Below the pieces are notes generated by a model that made no database searches, had not been told where the DNA came from, and saw nothing but the letters and a program-made list of their open reading frames with translations. Both the position numbers and the translations under genes were made by a program. A DNA stretch of 64,000 nt from Blattabacterium cuenoti STAT (GTDB lineage Bacteria > Bacteroidota > Bacteroidia > Flavobacteriales > Blattabacteriaceae): contig NZ_AP014608.1 of the NCBI RefSeq assembly GCF_003573915.1, forward strand, positions 360,001 to 424,000. Direction: 5' to 3'. Positions 37,485-47,643 of the stretch are shown here, piece by piece; position 1 is the stretch's first letter, and each line of letters starts with the position of its first letter.

Positions 37485-37488
37485 ATTA

Positions 37489-37869
37489 TTATTTTGTGAT
37501 TTTTCTCTTATTTGCTACCGTTTTCTTTTTTCCTTTTCTAGTTCTACAATTATTTTTTGTTTTTTGTCCTCTTAATGGTAAGCTTTTTCTATGTCTAGTA
37601 CCTACATAACATCCTATATCCATTAATCGTTTGATATTAAGTTGTATTTCAGACCTTAATTCTCCTTCAATTTTTACGTAATCAGATATATGTTTTCTAA
37701 TCTTACTAATATCATCATCAGACCAACTTTTTACTTTTTTATTTTCATCTATTCCAATAGAACAAAGTATTTTTTTTGATAAACTTCTCCCTATTCCATA
37801 AAGATAAGTAAGACCAATAACGCCTCTTTTAGATCTTGGAAGATCTATTCCAGATATTCTTATAGACAT
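37489..37869 (-). CDS. rpsM: Ribosomal protein S13
   Basis: S13 forms small-subunit head bridges and contacts P-site tRNA. The ATG at 37869 gives [16 protein letters not shown] and 126 residues; the longer frame begins at a TTG. The [12 protein letters not shown] helix-turn and the [20 protein letters not shown] basic region are present. It follows rpmJ, as in the standard alpha operon. Confidence 0.97.
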   Translation of the reverse strand: MSIRISGIDLPRSKRGVIGLTYLYGIGRSLSKKILCSIGIDENKKVKSWSDDDISKIRKHISDYVKIEGELRSEIQLNIKRLMDIGCYVGTRHRKSLPLRGQKTKNNCRTRKGKKKTVANKRKITK

Positions 37870-37957
37870 AATAGTATAACACAATAATAAATTGTTTATT
37901 TTCTTTTATTTTATTTACCTTATTTTTCCTTATTTTTACCTTTTACCACTATTGCCC

Positions 37958-38074
37958 TTACCCTTGTTTTTGTTTAAATCTAGGATTCTTTTTATTAATA
38001 ATACGAAGTCGTCTTTTTCTTCTAACTATTTTACAATTATCAGTTCTTTTTTTCAAAGATGCTCTTGTTTTCAT
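37958..38074 (-). CDS. rpmJ: Ribosomal protein L36
   Basis: A 38-codon gene on the minus strand begins MKTRASLKKRTDNCKIVRRK and ends NPRFKQKQG before TAA (37958-37960). It has the Bacteroidota L36 pattern, with a single cysteine at position 14 and so no complete zinc-binding C-C-C-H set. It lies between infA and rpsM, its usual place. An opposite-strand frame at 37892-38080 is only its shadow. Confidence 0.95.
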   Translation of the reverse strand: MKTRASLKKRTDNCKIVRRKRRLRIINKKNPRFKQKQG

Positions 38075-38103
38075 AAATGAAAAAATTTAATTTTATTATA
38101 TGA

Positions 38104-38319
38104 TTAATATCTATAAGTTATTCTTCCTCTTTCTAAATCATAAGAAGACATTTCCAATCTTACTTTATCTCCTGGCAAGATTTTTATGTAATGCATTCTC
38201 ATTTTTCCTGAAATATGAGCTTTAACAATACATCCATTTTCTAGTTCTACACGAAACATTGCATTTGGAGATGAATCAATAATAATTCCATCAACCTCAA
38301 TATGCTTTTGTTTAGCCAT
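38104..38319 (-). CDS. infA: Translation initiation factor IF-1
   Basis: IF-1 occupies the A site during initiation. The ATG at 38319 gives the standard 71-residue OB-fold protein: [20 protein letters not shown], then [20 protein letters not shown], and the ending [11 protein letters not shown]. Fourteen extra residues of the longer frame do not resemble IF-1. It follows secY by 48 bases; map, which lies between secY and infA in some Bacteroidota, is elsewhere in this window. Confidence 0.97.
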   Translation of the reverse strand: MAKQKHIEVDGIIIDSSPNAMFRVELENGCIVKAHISGKMRMHYIKILPGDKVRLEMSSYDLERGRITYRY

Positions 38320-38367
38320 ATTAAATTTTTTATATAATTTACACAAAAAATTATTATCCAATACAAT

Positions 38368-39753
38368 TTATCTACTACTACGATATTTCATCATCATTAG
38401 TCCATCATAATGATAATTTAAAAGATATATATTCACTTGTTGTGATATATCTAAAATTACACCTACTACAATTAATAATGAAGTCCCTCCATAAAATAAA
38501 GCAAAATTTTGAGTAAATCCTATACGAAAAACTATAGATGGAAATATGGCTATTATTGCCAATAAAATAGCTCCAGGTAATGTAATGATTGATAAAACAT
38601 GATCTATATATTCAGAAGTTTCTTTTCCAGGTTTAATTCTAGGTATATGTCCTCCATTTCTTTTTAAATCATTAGCCATTTGATTTACTGGAATAGCAAT
38701 AGCTGTATAAAAAAAAGTAAAAACTATAACTAATATAAAAATAGTTAAATTATACCATAATCCATAAATATCTTGAAAAAGATAAAAAAAATTTCTAATT
38801 TTCATGTTTTTTATATAATTAGAAAAAGTTAATGGAAACAACATAATAGCTTGAGAAAATATGATAGGCATAACACCAGCTGATGTCATCTTTAATGGAA
38901 TATATTGATGTTTTTTATGAATTAAATGAGAATGATTTAAGTCTAAACTCCCCGAATACTTATAATGAGATACATATTGTACTGGAATTTTTCTAATTGC
39001 TTGAATAATTATAACAGAAAATAAAATAACTAATAACCATAACAAAAATTCAAAAAATAAAATTATTAAACCTCCATTTCCAATTTCTAATCTATTAAAA
39101 ACTTCTTTTCTTATAGCATCTGGAAAGCGTGCTATGATTCCGGACATAATAATTAAAGAAATCCCGTTTCCTATTCCTTTATCTGTAATTTTATCTCCTA
39201 ACCACATAGTAAATAAAGTTCCTGAAGTTAAAATTATTATCCCTATAGTCCAAAATAAGCTTTTTCCATAAAAAGTATTTAAATCGATTAAATAAGTAGC
39301 TTTGGAGGAATGAAAAGGAATAAATTGTTGAGTTAAAGAAATAAGATATACAGGTGCTTGAATGAAACATATAAGGACAGTTATCCATCTAGTAATAAAA
39401 CTAATCTGTTTTCTTCCACTTTCTCCATCTCTTTGTAATTTTTGTAAATAAGGAATAATTATACACATTAATTGTATTATAATAGAAGCAGATATATAAG
39501 GCATAATACCTAATGCAAAAACTGATGCACGATTAAAGGCCCCTCCTGTAAAAGAAGATAAAATTTGCATTAACCCCTTAGAGCTTGAATGAAACTTTTC
39601 TACAAAATCACTAATTCCCAAAGGATTAATTCCTGGAATAGGAACATAAGCACCGAAACGGTATACTAATAATAAAATTAAAGTAATTCCTATCTTTTTT
39701 CGTAATTCTTTTACGTTCCAAATATTGAAAAAAGCTATTATAAAATTATTCAT
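38368..39753 (-). CDS. secY: Protein translocase subunit SecY
   Basis: SecY forms the protein-conducting channel of the inner membrane. The 461-residue protein has ten hydrophobic helices. It shows the typical RFGAYVPIPGINPLGI near the N-terminus and a plug region around GGAFNRASVFALGIMPYISASI. PVNQMANDLKRNGGHIPRIKPG lies before the last helices. It follows rplO by 10 bases at the end of the spc cluster. YidC at the right edge of the window would cooperate with it. Confidence 0.96.
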   Translation of the reverse strand: MNNFIIAFFNIWNVKELRKKIGITLILLLVYRFGAYVPIPGINPLGISDFVEKFHSSSKGLMQILSSFTGGAFNRASVFALGIMPYISASIIIQLMCIIIPYLQKLQRDGESGRKQISFITRWITVLICFIQAPVYLISLTQQFIPFHSSKATYLIDLNTFYGKSLFWTIGIIILTSGTLFTMWLGDKITDKGIGNGISLIIMSGIIARFPDAIRKEVFNRLEIGNGGLIILFFEFLLWLLVILFSVIIIQAIRKIPVQYVSHYKYSGSLDLNHSHLIHKKHQYIPLKMTSAGVMPIIFSQAIMLFPLTFSNYIKNMKIRNFFYLFQDIYGLWYNLTIFILVIVFTFFYTAIAIPVNQMANDLKRNGGHIPRIKPGKETSEYIDHVLSIITLPGAILLAIIAIFPSIVFRIGFTQNFALFYGGTSLLIVVGVILDISQQVNIYLLNYHYDGLMMMKYRSSR

Positions 39754-39763
39754 AATATTATTA

Positions 39764-40243
39764 TTACATAAATATAGCTTTTCCCCCTATTTTTTCTATG
39801 GAAGACAAAGCTTTTTTGCTAAATTTATGTGCATATACTTTTAATGAATTATGAAGTTCTCCTCTTCCTAAGATTTTGATAAGATCATTTTTTCTAGCTA
39901 AATTATTTTTTAAATAAAATTCTTTATTGACAACATTATTTTCTTGTTTTTTATTAATCTTATTAATACAGTTTTGTACTGTATCTAAATTAATTACAAC
40001 AATTTTTTTTTTTTTAATATTTTTCTTAAATCCAAATTTTGGGATTCTTTTATGAAGAGGCATTTGTCCACCTTCAAATCCTTTTTTTTTAGAAAAACCA
40101 GATCTAGATTTTGCTCCTTTATGTCCTCTTCCACAAGTACCTCCTTTTCCTGAACCCTGTCCTCTTCCCAATCTTAATTTTCCTTTTTTAGACCCTTTGT
40201 TTGGATGTAAATAACTAATACTTAAATAATTTTTATCCATCAT
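39764..40243 (-). CDS. rplO: Ribosomal protein L15
   Basis: L15 helps assemble the central large subunit. The glycine/arginine-rich N-terminus [20 protein letters not shown] is followed by [18 protein letters not shown]. Two ATG codons stand side by side (40243 and 40240), giving 159 or 158 residues. It overlaps rpsE by 11 bases, leaving no room for rpmD (L30), which lies between these genes in most bacteria. A 13-A run is crossed in frame at 40003-40015. Confidence 0.96.
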   Translation of the reverse strand: MMDKNYLSISYLHPNKGSKKGKLRLGRGQGSGKGGTCGRGHKGAKSRSGFSKKKGFEGGQMPLHKRIPKFGFKKNIKKKKIVVINLDTVQNCINKINKKQENNVVNKEFYLKNNLARKNDLIKILGRGELHNSLKVYAHKFSKKALSSIEKIGGKAIFM

Positions 40244-40742
40244 ATACTTTTTTTATAGTAATTCCTCTTTGTTTTGCTATAAGATAAACATCTCTCATAA
40301 AGCTTAAGGCTTTAATTGTAGCTTTTATAACATTATGATGATTAGAGGATCCTTTAGATTTAGATAAAACATTCCGTAATCCTACGGCTTCAAGAACAGC
40401 TCTTATAGGCCCTCCAGCAATTATTCCTGTTCCATCAGAAGCTGGTTTAATAAGAATACGTGCTCCTCCATATTTAGATTCTTGTTCATGAGGAACCGTT
40501 CCATTGGAAATATAAACTTTACAAAGATTTCTTTTTGCTTGTTCTCCAGCTTTATGGATAGCATCAGGAGCTTCTTTAGATTTTCCAAAACCATAACCTA
40601 CTATTCCGTTTTCATTACCTTTAATAACAATAGCACTGAAACTAAAATATCTTCTCCCTTTAGTAACTTTACACACTCTTGTTACTCCAATTAATTTTTC
40701 TTTTAATTCTGATCCTATATATTTTATTTTTTTTTCATGCAT
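40233..40742 (-). CDS. rpsE: Ribosomal protein S5
   Basis: S5 takes part in decoding accuracy and mRNA unwinding. The 169-residue protein has the double-stranded-RNA-binding part [20 protein letters not shown], then [20 protein letters not shown], and the C-terminal [20 protein letters not shown]. It lies 3 bases after rplR and overlaps rplO. Confidence 0.97.
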   Translation of the reverse strand: MHEKKIKYIGSELKEKLIGVTRVCKVTKGRRYFSFSAIVIKGNENGIVGYGFGKSKEAPDAIHKAGEQAKRNLCKVYISNGTVPHEQESKYGGARILIKPASDGTGIIAGGPIRAVLEAVGLRNVLSKSKGSSNHHNVIKATIKALSFMRDVYLIAKQRGITIKKVYDG

Positions 40743-40745
40743 ATT

Positions 40746-41066
40746 TTAAAAATCTAATCCTATTTTTCTAATCCCTTTAGCTAAAGATTTAATCCTACCA
40801 TGATATAAATATTTTCCTTTATCAAATACTAATTTTTGTATGTTTAATTCTTTTATTCTGATTCCTAATAATTTTCCTACTTCATATGATGATTCTATTT
40901 TATTTTTTTTGTATTTACTAATTTTTTTTTCTCTTGAGGAAGATGAAACTAAAGTAGTTCCAGATAAATCATCTATAATTTGTGCATATATCTCTTTATT
41001 GCTTCTAAATACAGAAATCCTAGGTCTATCTTGAGTTCCAAAAATTTTTTTATTTTTTTTTTTCAT
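40746..41066 (-). CDS. rplR: Ribosomal protein L18, N-terminally short
   Basis: L18 binds 5S rRNA. PRISVFRSNKEIYAQIIDDL is unmistakable and the C-terminal YLYHGRIKSLAKGIRKIGLDF is complete. At 106 residues it lacks about ten residues of the usual basic N-terminus, which begins here as MKKKNKKIFGTQDR. The 31 bases to rplF contain no frame that would restore the missing part, so this looks like real shortening. Confidence 0.95.
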   Translation of the reverse strand: MKKKNKKIFGTQDRPRISVFRSNKEIYAQIIDDLSGTTLVSSSSREKKISKYKKNKIESSYEVGKLLGIRIKELNIQKLVFDKGKYLYHGRIKSLAKGIRKIGLDF

Positions 41067-41097
41067 TTTAATTTATTTCTAATAAAAAAAAATTATT

Positions 41098-41643
41098 TTA
41101 AGCAGATTTTCCTGCTTTTCTTCGAATTTCTTCTCCAAAATATCTTATTCCTTTTCCTTTATAAGGTTCTGGAACTCTGAAAGTTCTAATTTTTGCCGCT
41201 ATTATTCCTAATAATTGTTTATCATAAGATTTTAAAATAATAAAGGGATTTTTTCCTTTTTCAGATTGAATTTCTACATTTATTTCTTTAGGAAGCTTCA
41301 TCATAATATTATGAGAAAAACCTAAATTTAGGTCTAAAATTTCTCCATTATAATAGGCTTTATATCCAATTCCTACTAATTCCAATTTTTTTTGAAACCC
41401 TTTTGAAACTCCCATGATCATATTATTAATTAATACATGATATAATCCATGTAAGGATTTTGATTTTTTATTTTCTTGATTTCTGGTAATTAATAATTTA
41501 TTTTGATATAAATTCAATTGAAAATTTTTTGAAATTTTTTGACTTAAACTACCTAAAAATCCTTTTACGAATATTTCGTTATCAACAATTTTTAAATTTA
41601 CATTTTTAGGAATAAAAATGGGTTTTTTTCCAATTCTAGACAT
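41098..41643 (-). CDS. rplF: Ribosomal protein L6
   Basis: L6 lies near the factor-binding site of the large subunit. The 181-residue protein starts MSRIGKKPIFIPKNVNLKI and ends with the signature PEPYKGKGIRYFGEEIRRKA. The tandem L6 folds are complete. It lies between rpsH (53-base gap) and rplR. Confidence 0.97.
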   Translation of the reverse strand: MSRIGKKPIFIPKNVNLKIVDNEIFVKGFLGSLSQKISKNFQLNLYQNKLLITRNQENKKSKSLHGLYHVLINNMIMGVSKGFQKKLELVGIGYKAYYNGEILDLNLGFSHNIMMKLPKEINVEIQSEKGKNPFIILKSYDKQLLGIIAAKIRTFRVPEPYKGKGIRYFGEEIRRKAGKSA

Positions 41644-41696
41644 TTTTTTAATTTTTAATTAATTAAATAATAAAAAATAAAATTATTAATTAATAA

Positions 41697-42080
41697 TCAA
41701 TATATATAACATAATATCTCTCCTCCTATTTTTTTCTTTTTTGCTTGTTTATCTGTAATAACTCCACTAGAAGTAGAAATGATAGCAATACCTAATCCAT
41801 TCAATACTCTAGGTATACTTGTATATTTACAATATTTTCTTAATCCTGGTTTACTAATTCTAATAATTTTATGAATTACAGGTGTTTCTTTTTTATAATA
41901 CTTTAAAGCTATTTTAATTATTTTTTTGTTTTTTTCTATTTTATAATCTAAAATATATCCATTTTCTAATAAAACACGAAGAATTTCTCTTTTTATATTA
42001 GAAAATGGAACTTCAAGGAGTTTATGTTTAACCAAACTAGAATTACGAATTCTAGTTAAAAAATCCGCTATTACATCCAT
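41697..42080 (-). CDS. rpsH: Ribosomal protein S8
   Basis: S8 binds the central domain of 16S rRNA. The 127-residue protein begins [20 protein letters not shown]. It has the C-terminal [20 protein letters not shown] signature and the final CYIY. It follows rpsN by 27 bases. No anomaly is seen. Confidence 0.97.
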   Translation of the reverse strand: MDVIADFLTRIRNSSLVKHKLLEVPFSNIKREILRVLLENGYILDYKIEKNKKIIKIALKYYKKETPVIHKIIRISKPGLRKYCKYTSIPRVLNGLGIAIISTSSGVITDKQAKKKKIGGEILCYIY

Positions 42081-42107
42081 ATATAATAATATATATTTTT
42101 ATTTTTA

Positions 42108-42377
42108 TCACCAACTTGCTTTTTTTATTCCAGGAATAAGCCCTTGAGAAACTAATTTTCTAAAAACAATACGAGAAACTCCAAACTGACGCATATATCC
42201 TCTACATCTTCCAGTAATAGAACATCTATTTCTTAATCGAACAGGAGAAGCATCTCTAGGTAATTTTTGTAATAATTCATAATTTCCAGCTTTTTTCAAA
42301 GCTTTTCTTTTGTTTTCATATTTCAAAACCATTTTTTCTCTTTTCTTTTGTCTTGCTTTAACCGATTCTTTAGCCAT
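42108..42377 (-). CDS. rpsN: Ribosomal protein S14 (zinc-independent type)
   Basis: From the ATG at 42377 the protein has 89 residues: [20 protein letters not shown] through [20 protein letters not shown] to [11 protein letters not shown]. The C-x-x-C pairs of the zinc-binding form are absent, so this is the longer C-minus type. The start overlaps the end of rplE by 8 bases. A longer frame upstream lies within rplE and is not used. Confidence 0.97.
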   Translation of the reverse strand: MAKESVKARQKKREKMVLKYENKRKALKKAGNYELLQKLPRDASPVRLRNRCSITGRCRGYMRQFGVSRIVFRKLVSQGLIPGIKKASW

Positions 42378-42930
42378 TTTTATTTTTTTTAAAAGGAATT
42401 CCAAACAAAGATAAAAGACTTTTAGCTTCCTCTTTTTTTCTTGTAGAAGTAACAAATGTTATATTCATTCCCATATTTTTTTTAATTTTATCAATATTTA
42501 TTTCAGGATAAATCATTTGTTCCATAATTCCCATATTATAATTTCCATAATCATCAAAGCTATTTCCTTTTACTCCATTAAAATCTCTAACTCTAGGTAA
42601 AGAAACAACAATAAGTCTTTCCAAAAATTCATACATTTTTATTTTTCTTAAAGTAACTTTAACTCCTATAGGCATTCCTTTTCTAAGTTTAAAACCTGAT
42701 TCATCATGTTTAGAATAACAAAAAATAGCTTTTTGTCCTGTAATATTCGTTATTTCATTCATAGAATAATCTATGATTTTTTTATCAAAAACAGAAAAAC
42801 CAATTCCTTGATGTACAACTATTTTTTTTAATCTAGGAACTTCCATAATAGAACGATACTTAAATTTTTTTATTAAAATAGGAATTATTTTTTCTTTATA
42901 AAGTTTTTGTAATTTAGATCGATAAATCAT
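42370..42930 (-). CDS. rplE: Ribosomal protein L5
   Basis: L5 binds 5S rRNA and P-site tRNA. The 186-residue protein has [14 protein letters not shown], the [20 protein letters not shown] segment and [26 protein letters not shown]-type sequence. The C-terminal [20 protein letters not shown] is standard. It follows rplX by 9 bases. Confidence 0.97.
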   Translation of the reverse strand: MIYRSKLQKLYKEKIIPILIKKFKYRSIMEVPRLKKIVVHQGIGFSVFDKKIIDYSMNEITNITGQKAIFCYSKHDESGFKLRKGMPIGVKVTLRKIKMYEFLERLIVVSLPRVRDFNGVKGNSFDDYGNYNMGIMEQMIYPEINIDKIKKNMGMNITFVTSTRKKEEAKSLLSLFGIPFKKNKNG

Positions 42931-42939
42931 TATTTATTT

Positions 42940-43161
42940 CTATTTAATCTTTTTTAGATTAGATACATGTATAGGGGCTTCTTTTTCTACAATTCCACCT
43001 TTAGGTTTTACTGGTGTAGGTTTGGTATGTCTTTTAATCATATTTACTCCCTGAATAATAGCTTTATTTTTTTTTGAAAAGATTTTTACAATTATACCTT
43101 CAGTTCCTTTATGATTTCCTGATAAAATCAATACCTTATCTTTTATTTTTATTTTTTTCAT
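42940..43161 (-). CDS. rplX: Ribosomal protein L24, C-terminally short
   Basis: L24 initiates large-subunit assembly. The KOW motif KDKVLILSGNHKGTEGIIVK is intact and KGGIVEKEAPIHVSNL matches the conserved middle. The protein stops at 73 residues, about 30 short of the usual length, losing the C-terminal beta segment. The stop is followed by rplE after 9 bases, so no continuation exists. Truncation of non-core ribosomal segments is common in reduced genomes. Confidence 0.95.
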   Translation of the reverse strand: MKKIKIKDKVLILSGNHKGTEGIIVKIFSKKNKAIIQGVNMIKRHTKPTPVKPKGGIVEKEAPIHVSNLKKIK

Positions 43162-43175
43162 GAAAAAATAATTTT

Positions 43176-43547
43176 TTATAAAACTTCTTGTGCTAAAGAA
43201 ACAATTTTCATGTATTCTTTTTCTCTAAGTTCTCTTGCTACTGGACCAAAAATTCTTGTTCCCATTATTTCTCCAGAGGTATTAATTAGTACACAAGCAT
43301 TATCATCAAAACTTATGTAAGATCCATCTTTTCTTCTAGTTCTATTTTTCGTTCTGATTACTACAGCTTTACATACTTGTCCTTTTTTTACTATATTTCC
43401 ACCAGAAATAGCAATTTTTACGGTAACTACTACCGTGTCTCCCAGTGAAGCGTATCTTTTTTTTGTTCCACCTAAAACTCGAATAATTAAGACTTCTTTA
43501 GCTCCTGTATTATCCGATACTTTACATCTAGACTCTTGTTGTAACAT
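43176..43547 (-). CDS. rplN: Ribosomal protein L14
   Basis: L14 forms part of the subunit interface. The 123-residue protein starts [20 protein letters not shown]. It contains the signature [20 protein letters not shown] and ends [11 protein letters not shown]. It lies 3 bases after rpsQ and 14 before rplX. Confidence 0.97.
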   Translation of the reverse strand: MLQQESRCKVSDNTGAKEVLIIRVLGGTKKRYASLGDTVVVTVKIAISGGNIVKKGQVCKAVVIRTKNRTRRKDGSYISFDDNACVLINTSGEIMGTRIFGPVARELREKEYMKIVSLAQEVL

Positions 43548-43550
43548 TAT

Positions 43551-43826
43551 TCATGATTTTTTAAAAATCTTAACTAATCTCCAACATTTTTTTTTACTTA
43601 CTGGACGTGTTTCCATAATATTTACTTTATCTCCATTTTTAGAAATGTTTTTTTCATCATGAACCATATATTTTTTATTTCTTAAAATACTTTTTCCATA
43701 ATATCTATGTTTTACTTTTTTAATCTCATATACCACAACAGTTTTATTCATTTTATCACTTATAACTATTCCTTGTCTTTGTTTTCTAAAATTTCGAATT
43801 TTTTTTTCAGGTTGTTGATATATCAT
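43551..43826 (-). CDS. rpsQ: Ribosomal protein S17
   Basis: S17 binds the 5' domain of 16S rRNA. The OB-fold begins with FRKQRQGIVISDKMNKTVVV, and HDEKNISKNGDKVNIMETRP follows. The only suitable start overlaps the end of rpmC by 20 bases, and the next methionine would remove the first strand. It has 91 residues. Confidence 0.96.
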   Translation of the reverse strand: MIYQQPEKKIRNFRKQRQGIVISDKMNKTVVVYEIKKVKHRYYGKSILRNKKYMVHDEKNISKNGDKVNIMETRPVSKKKCWRLVKIFKKS

Positions 43827-44010
43827 TAATTTTCTTATTATATTCTGTTTTTAATTTAGCAATGTTTTTTCTAAAAAATTTAATTTTCATAGGGTTTTTT
43901 AATGTTTTAATATGATGATGAAATTTAAGATTTTGATAATCTTTTTGATATTGATCGATTTTTTTTCTTAAATCATGAATCGATAATTTTTTCACATCTA
44001 AACTATTCAT
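43807..44010 (-). CDS. rpmC: Ribosomal protein L29
   Basis: L29 lies at the nascent-peptide exit. The 67-residue helical protein reads SLDVKKLSIHDLRKKIDQYQ, then LKNPMKIKFFRKNIAKLKTE, the usual two-helix pattern. It lies between rplP (9-base gap) and the overlapping rpsQ. Confidence 0.94.
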   Translation of the reverse strand: MNSLDVKKLSIHDLRKKIDQYQKDYQNLKFHHHIKTLKNPMKIKFFRKNIAKLKTEYNKKINDISTT

Positions 44011-44019
44011 AGTTTTCTT

Positions 44020-44436
44020 TCATAAAGAATCATAAGAAATAATAAATTTCATTTTTATAGGAAGTTTTTGAGCCGCTAGTCTTAAAGCTTCTTTTGCTAT
44101 ATCCATTTCTACTCCATCTATTTCAAATAGTATCCTGCCAGGTTTAACTACAGAAACCCAAAATTCAACAGGTCCTTTTCCTTTCCCCATACGTACTTCT
44201 TGTGGTTTTTTTGTAGCGGGTTTATCAGGAAAAACATTAATCCATAATTTTCCTTCTCTTTTCATATATCTTGTAGCAGCAATTCTTGCTGCCTCTAGTT
44301 GTCTTGCAGTAATCCAAGCACCTTCTAAAGCTTTAATTCCATATAATCCTCTAGAAAGAAGAAACCCTTTTTTAGCATTTCCACGAATCCTTCCTTTTTG
44401 TTTTTTTTTATATTTTGTTTTTTTTGGTTGTAACAT
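44020..44436 (-). CDS. rplP: Ribosomal protein L16
   Basis: L16 helps position A-site tRNA. The 138-residue protein starts [20 protein letters not shown]. It has [40 protein letters not shown] and the FEIDGV segment. It follows rpsC by 36 bases. No anomaly is seen. Confidence 0.97.
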   Translation of the reverse strand: MLQPKKTKYKKKQKGRIRGNAKKGFLLSRGLYGIKALEGAWITARQLEAARIAATRYMKREGKLWINVFPDKPATKKPQEVRMGKGKGPVEFWVSVVKPGRILFEIDGVEMDIAKEALRLAAQKLPIKMKFIISYDSL

Positions 44437-44472
44437 AGTATTAATAAAAAATTTATAAAAATATATAAAATA

Positions 44473-45201
44473 TTATTTATTTTTTTTTCTATTAAAATGA
44501 TAGGATTTATATCCTCTTTTTTGTCTTTTTTGATTTCCTATTTGTCTTTTCTGAATTCCTAATAATGGAGATAAATCTATTTTACCATATATTTCTCCTT
44601 TCATTATCCATACTTTAACCCCTATGCTTCCATAAACAGTATGAGCTACTGACATATGGTAATCTACATCGGCACGAAAGGTTCCAAGAGAAATTCTTCC
44701 TTCTTTATAAGTTTCACACCTTGCCATTTCTGATCCATTAAGTCTTCCAGAAATCTGTATTTTTATACCTTGAGCATTCATTCTCATAGCAGAAAGAATA
44801 GATAATTTAATTGATTTTTTGTAAGAAATTCGATTTTCCAATTGTCTAACTAAACTTTTAGCAACTAATGGAGCATCTAACTCAGGACGTTTCACTTCAG
44901 AAATATTAATTTGTACTTCTTTTTTAGTAAGTTTTTTTAATTCTTTTCTTACTGTATCTACTTCGTCTCCTCTTTTTCCTATTACAAGAGCTGGTCTTGA
45001 TGTTCTAATCGTAATTGTTATAAATTTTAAGGTCCTTTCTATAAAAATACGGGATATTATTCCTTTTGGAAATCTAGCTTCTATATATCTTCTGACTTTA
45101 AAATCTTCTTGTATTCTATCTTTATAATTATTACACCAACTAGATTGCCATCCTGTTATAATTCCCAAACGATTAACGATTGGATTTGTTTTTTGTCCCA
45201 T
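44473..45201 (-). CDS. rpsC: Ribosomal protein S3
   Basis: S3 lines the mRNA entry tunnel. The 242-residue protein has the N-terminal [14 protein letters not shown], a KH domain around [20 protein letters not shown], and the C-terminal [20 protein letters not shown]. The lysine-rich tail is modestly extended. It lies 5 bases after rplV. Confidence 0.97.
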   Translation of the reverse strand: MGQKTNPIVNRLGIITGWQSSWCNNYKDRIQEDFKVRRYIEARFPKGIISRIFIERTLKFITITIRTSRPALVIGKRGDEVDTVRKELKKLTKKEVQINISEVKRPELDAPLVAKSLVRQLENRISYKKSIKLSILSAMRMNAQGIKIQISGRLNGSEMARCETYKEGRISLGTFRADVDYHMSVAHTVYGSIGVKVWIMKGEIYGKIDLSPLLGIQKRQIGNQKRQKRGYKSYHFNRKKNK

Positions 45202-45206
45202 AAAAA

Positions 45207-45584
45207 CTATGTTTTTTTTCTTTTGTTATATAAAAAAACTGTAATATTACTCGATTTTTTCCTTATTCTATGACCTCTACCTTGAGGAACAGGACGTAAT
45301 CTTTTTAAGGTTTTTCCTTGATTTACTATAATTTTTTTTATATATAATAAATATTCTTGATTTTCAAAATTAGATTGATTATGTTTTGTTTTCCAATTAG
45401 AAAGTAAAGAAAAAAGTAATTTTTTGAAAATTAAAGAAATTCTTTTTTTTTTACTATGAGTTAAAAGATCCAAAGCTAAATAGATTTCTTTGTTTCGAAT
45501 TAAATTTGCTATCAATCTCATTTTTCTAGGAGAATTTCTTACTCCCTTTAGAGAAGCTGAAACTACATTAGTTTCCTGTTTCAT
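45207..45584 (-). CDS. rplV: Ribosomal protein L22
   Basis: L22 lines the peptide tunnel. The start [20 protein letters not shown] and the hairpin-forming [20 protein letters not shown] are diagnostic. The protein has 125 residues, slightly shorter than many Bacteroidota forms. It lies between rpsS and rpsC with gaps of 5-6 bases. Confidence 0.97.
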   Translation of the reverse strand: MKQETNVVSASLKGVRNSPRKMRLIANLIRNKEIYLALDLLTHSKKKRISLIFKKLLFSLLSNWKTKHNQSNFENQEYLLYIKKIIVNQGKTLKRLRPVPQGRGHRIRKKSSNITVFLYNKRKKT

Positions 45585-45590
45585 ATCCTC

Positions 45591-45875
45591 CTAATTTTTT
45601 ATTTTCAATTTGTTTTTTGACCCTGAATGTCCTCTAAAAATACGTGTAGGAGAAAATTCTCCAAGTTTATGACCAATCATATTTTCCGTAATATATACAT
45701 TAATAAATTGTTTTCCATTGTGAATAGCAAAAGTTTGTCCTACAAAATCAGGTAAAATAGTAGAAGGTCTAGACCAAGTTTTAATTATCGTTTTTTTCTC
45801 TAATTTTATATTATTCAATACTTTTTTATATAATTTATGAGAAACAAATGGTCCTTTTTTTAAAGATCTTGCCAT
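45591..45875 (-). CDS. rpsS: Ribosomal protein S19
   Basis: S19 forms the small-subunit head with S13. The 94-residue protein has [40 protein letters not shown] and [20 protein letters not shown]. It lies between rplB and rplV. Confidence 0.97.
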   Translation of the reverse strand: MARSLKKGPFVSHKLYKKVLNNIKLEKKTIIKTWSRPSTILPDFVGQTFAIHNGKQFINVYITENMIGHKLGEFSPTRIFRGHSGSKNKLKIKN

Positions 45876-45888
45876 AATTGTAAATTTT

Positions 45889-46713
45889 TTATTTTTTTCT
45901 TTTTTGCAAAATATATTTGTTGGAATATCGTTTTTTAGAACGGGTTTTAAAACCTTTAGCAGGTTTTCCTTTTCTATTTCTAGGTATTCCTCCAGAAGCT
46001 TTTCCTTCTCCTCCTCCCATTGGATGATCTACAGGATTCATAGCAACTCCTCTTGTTCTAGGTCTTCTTCCTATGTGTCTTTTTTTTCCTGCTTTTCCAT
46101 ATGTTTCTAATTGATGATCAGGATTAGAAACAATTCCAATTGTAGCCATACAATTCTTTAAAATTAATCTAACCTCTCCAGAAGGAAGTTTTATTGTTAC
46201 ATATTTTTCATCTTTCGCAAATAATTGCGCAAATGATCCAGCACTTCTTGCGATTTTAGCTCCTTGTCCTGGATTAAGTTCTATACAAGAAATATTGGTC
46301 CCTAAAGGGATTTCACTTAAAAAAGTTGAATTTCCTATATTAAAAGATATATCTTTTCCGGAAATGACTTTTTGTCCTATTTTAATTCCTTCTATTGTTA
46401 TCATATATCTTTTTTCTCCATCTTCATAATGAAGTAAAGAAATAAAACAAGATCGATTAGGATCGTATTCTATAGATTTAATGATAGCAGGAATTTTAAA
46501 TTTATTTCTTTTAAAATCTATTTTTCTATATTTTTTTTTATGTCCACCTCCAAAATAACGCATAGTCATACGACCTATATTATTTCTTCCTCCAGATTTA
46601 CACATTCCTTTTACTAAAGTTTTTTCAGAATCGAAACTTGTAAGTTGATCAAAACAATTTACAACTCTAAAACGTTGACCAGGTGTAATTGGTTTTAATT
46701 TTTTTATTGACAT
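45889..46713 (-). CDS. rplB: Ribosomal protein L2
   Basis: L2 supports the peptidyl transferase centre. The 274-residue protein has the RNA-binding [20 protein letters not shown] stretch. Its catalytic-region loop [13 protein letters not shown] retains the first histidine; methionine instead of the second histidine is, as I recall, usual in Bacteroidota. It shares one base with the end of rplW (TAATG). Confidence 0.97.
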   Translation of the reverse strand: MSIKKLKPITPGQRFRVVNCFDQLTSFDSEKTLVKGMCKSGGRNNIGRMTMRYFGGGHKKKYRKIDFKRNKFKIPAIIKSIEYDPNRSCFISLLHYEDGEKRYMITIEGIKIGQKVISGKDISFNIGNSTFLSEIPLGTNISCIELNPGQGAKIARSAGSFAQLFAKDEKYVTIKLPSGEVRLILKNCMATIGIVSNPDHQLETYGKAGKKRHIGRRPRTRGVAMNPVDHPMGGGEGKASGGIPRNRKGKPAKGFKTRSKKRYSNKYILQKRKK

Positions 46714-47003
46714 TAATTTTCTTTTTGATTTAAAAAATCAATTTTTTGATTTTCGTAAAACTGAACAATAACTTTTTTTAATCTATTAGTTTTTCCATAA
46801 AGAAAGCCTTTTTTAGTATATTTAGACTTATCCTTTTTAGGATAAATCATTGTTCTAATATTTTTTATAGAAAAACCAAACAATTCATTTATTTTTTTTT
46901 GTATTTTATTTTTATTACAATTTATATTTACAGAAAAAGTGAAACAATTATATTTATTTCCTTTATAAGATTTTTCTGTAATAAAAGGTTTTATTAAAAT
47001 CAT
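46713..47003 (-). CDS. rplW: Ribosomal protein L23
   Basis: L23 is the docking site for trigger factor and SRP at the tunnel exit. The 96-residue protein begins [20 protein letters not shown]. It carries the [20 protein letters not shown] strand-helix and a lysine-rich end. It lies between rplD (7-base gap) and rplB. Confidence 0.95.
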   Translation of the reverse strand: MILIKPFITEKSYKGNKYNCFTFSVNINCNKNKIQKKINELFGFSIKNIRTMIYPKKDKSKYTKKGFLYGKTNRLKKVIVQFYENQKIDFLNQKEN

Positions 47004-47010
47004 ATTTTTA

Positions 47011-47643
47011 TTAATGTATGGACAAAAACTGATAAATTTTTTCTATAGAATTTTCAAAAAAAATAATATATGGATAATTTATTAATGAAAAACAATCTAA
47101 TTCATTTACACTTAATAACTTAAAATTTTTTAAATTTCTAGAAGATAAATATAAATTTTTATTTATTTCTCCAATTATCATTAACGATTTTTTATTTGTC
47201 AATTGTAAAGATTCTAATATTTTTAAAATAAATTTAGTTTTTGGATTATCTAATTTTAGATTTTCTATAATTAGAATTCTGTTATTTATTAATTTTTGTT
47301 CGATAAGAAATTTTCTAACTATATTTTTAGTACGTTTGTTTAATTTTATTATATATTTTCTGGGTTTAGGCCCAAAAACTCTTCCTCCTCCTCTGAAAAT
47401 AGGGTTTTTTATATCCCCTTTTCTAGAACCTCCAGTTCCTTTTTGTCTATGTAATTTTTTAGTGCTTCCAGATAATTCTCCTCTTCCTTTAGACTTATGT
47501 GTTCCTTGGCGTTGAGCTAATAAAAATCTTTTAATCTCTAAATATAGAGAATGATTATAAGATTTTTTAAAAAAAGTAGTTTCGTGAAATTCTATTTTTT
47601 TATCAGTATAATTTCCTTTAATATCTAAAATTTTTAGTTTCAT
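47011..47643 (-). CDS. rplD: Ribosomal protein L4
   Basis: L4 reaches into the peptide tunnel. The loop [20 protein letters not shown], followed by [20 protein letters not shown], is the conserved tunnel extension. The protein has 210 residues. It overlaps rplC by 4 bases (ATGA). In E. coli L4 represses its own operon; no such leader element was recognised here. Confidence 0.96.
   Translation of the reverse strand: MKLKILDIKGNYTDKKIEFHETTFFKKSYNHSLYLEIKRFLLAQRQGTHKSKGRGELSGSTKKLHRQKGTGGSRKGDIKNPIFRGGGRVFGPKPRKYIIKLNKRTKNIVRKFLIEQKLINNRILIIENLKLDNPKTKFILKILESLQLTNKKSLMIIGEINKNLYLSSRNLKNFKLLSVNELDCFSLINYPYIIFFENSIEKIYQFLSIH

Noticed and set aside
37892-38080. Plus-strand open frame rich in aromatic residues
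   Set aside because: It is the complement of rpmJ and its flanks.
41064-41097. Poly(A) frameshift as the cause of the short L18 N-terminus
   Set aside because: No alternative frame in the 31 bases before rplR encodes the missing residues.
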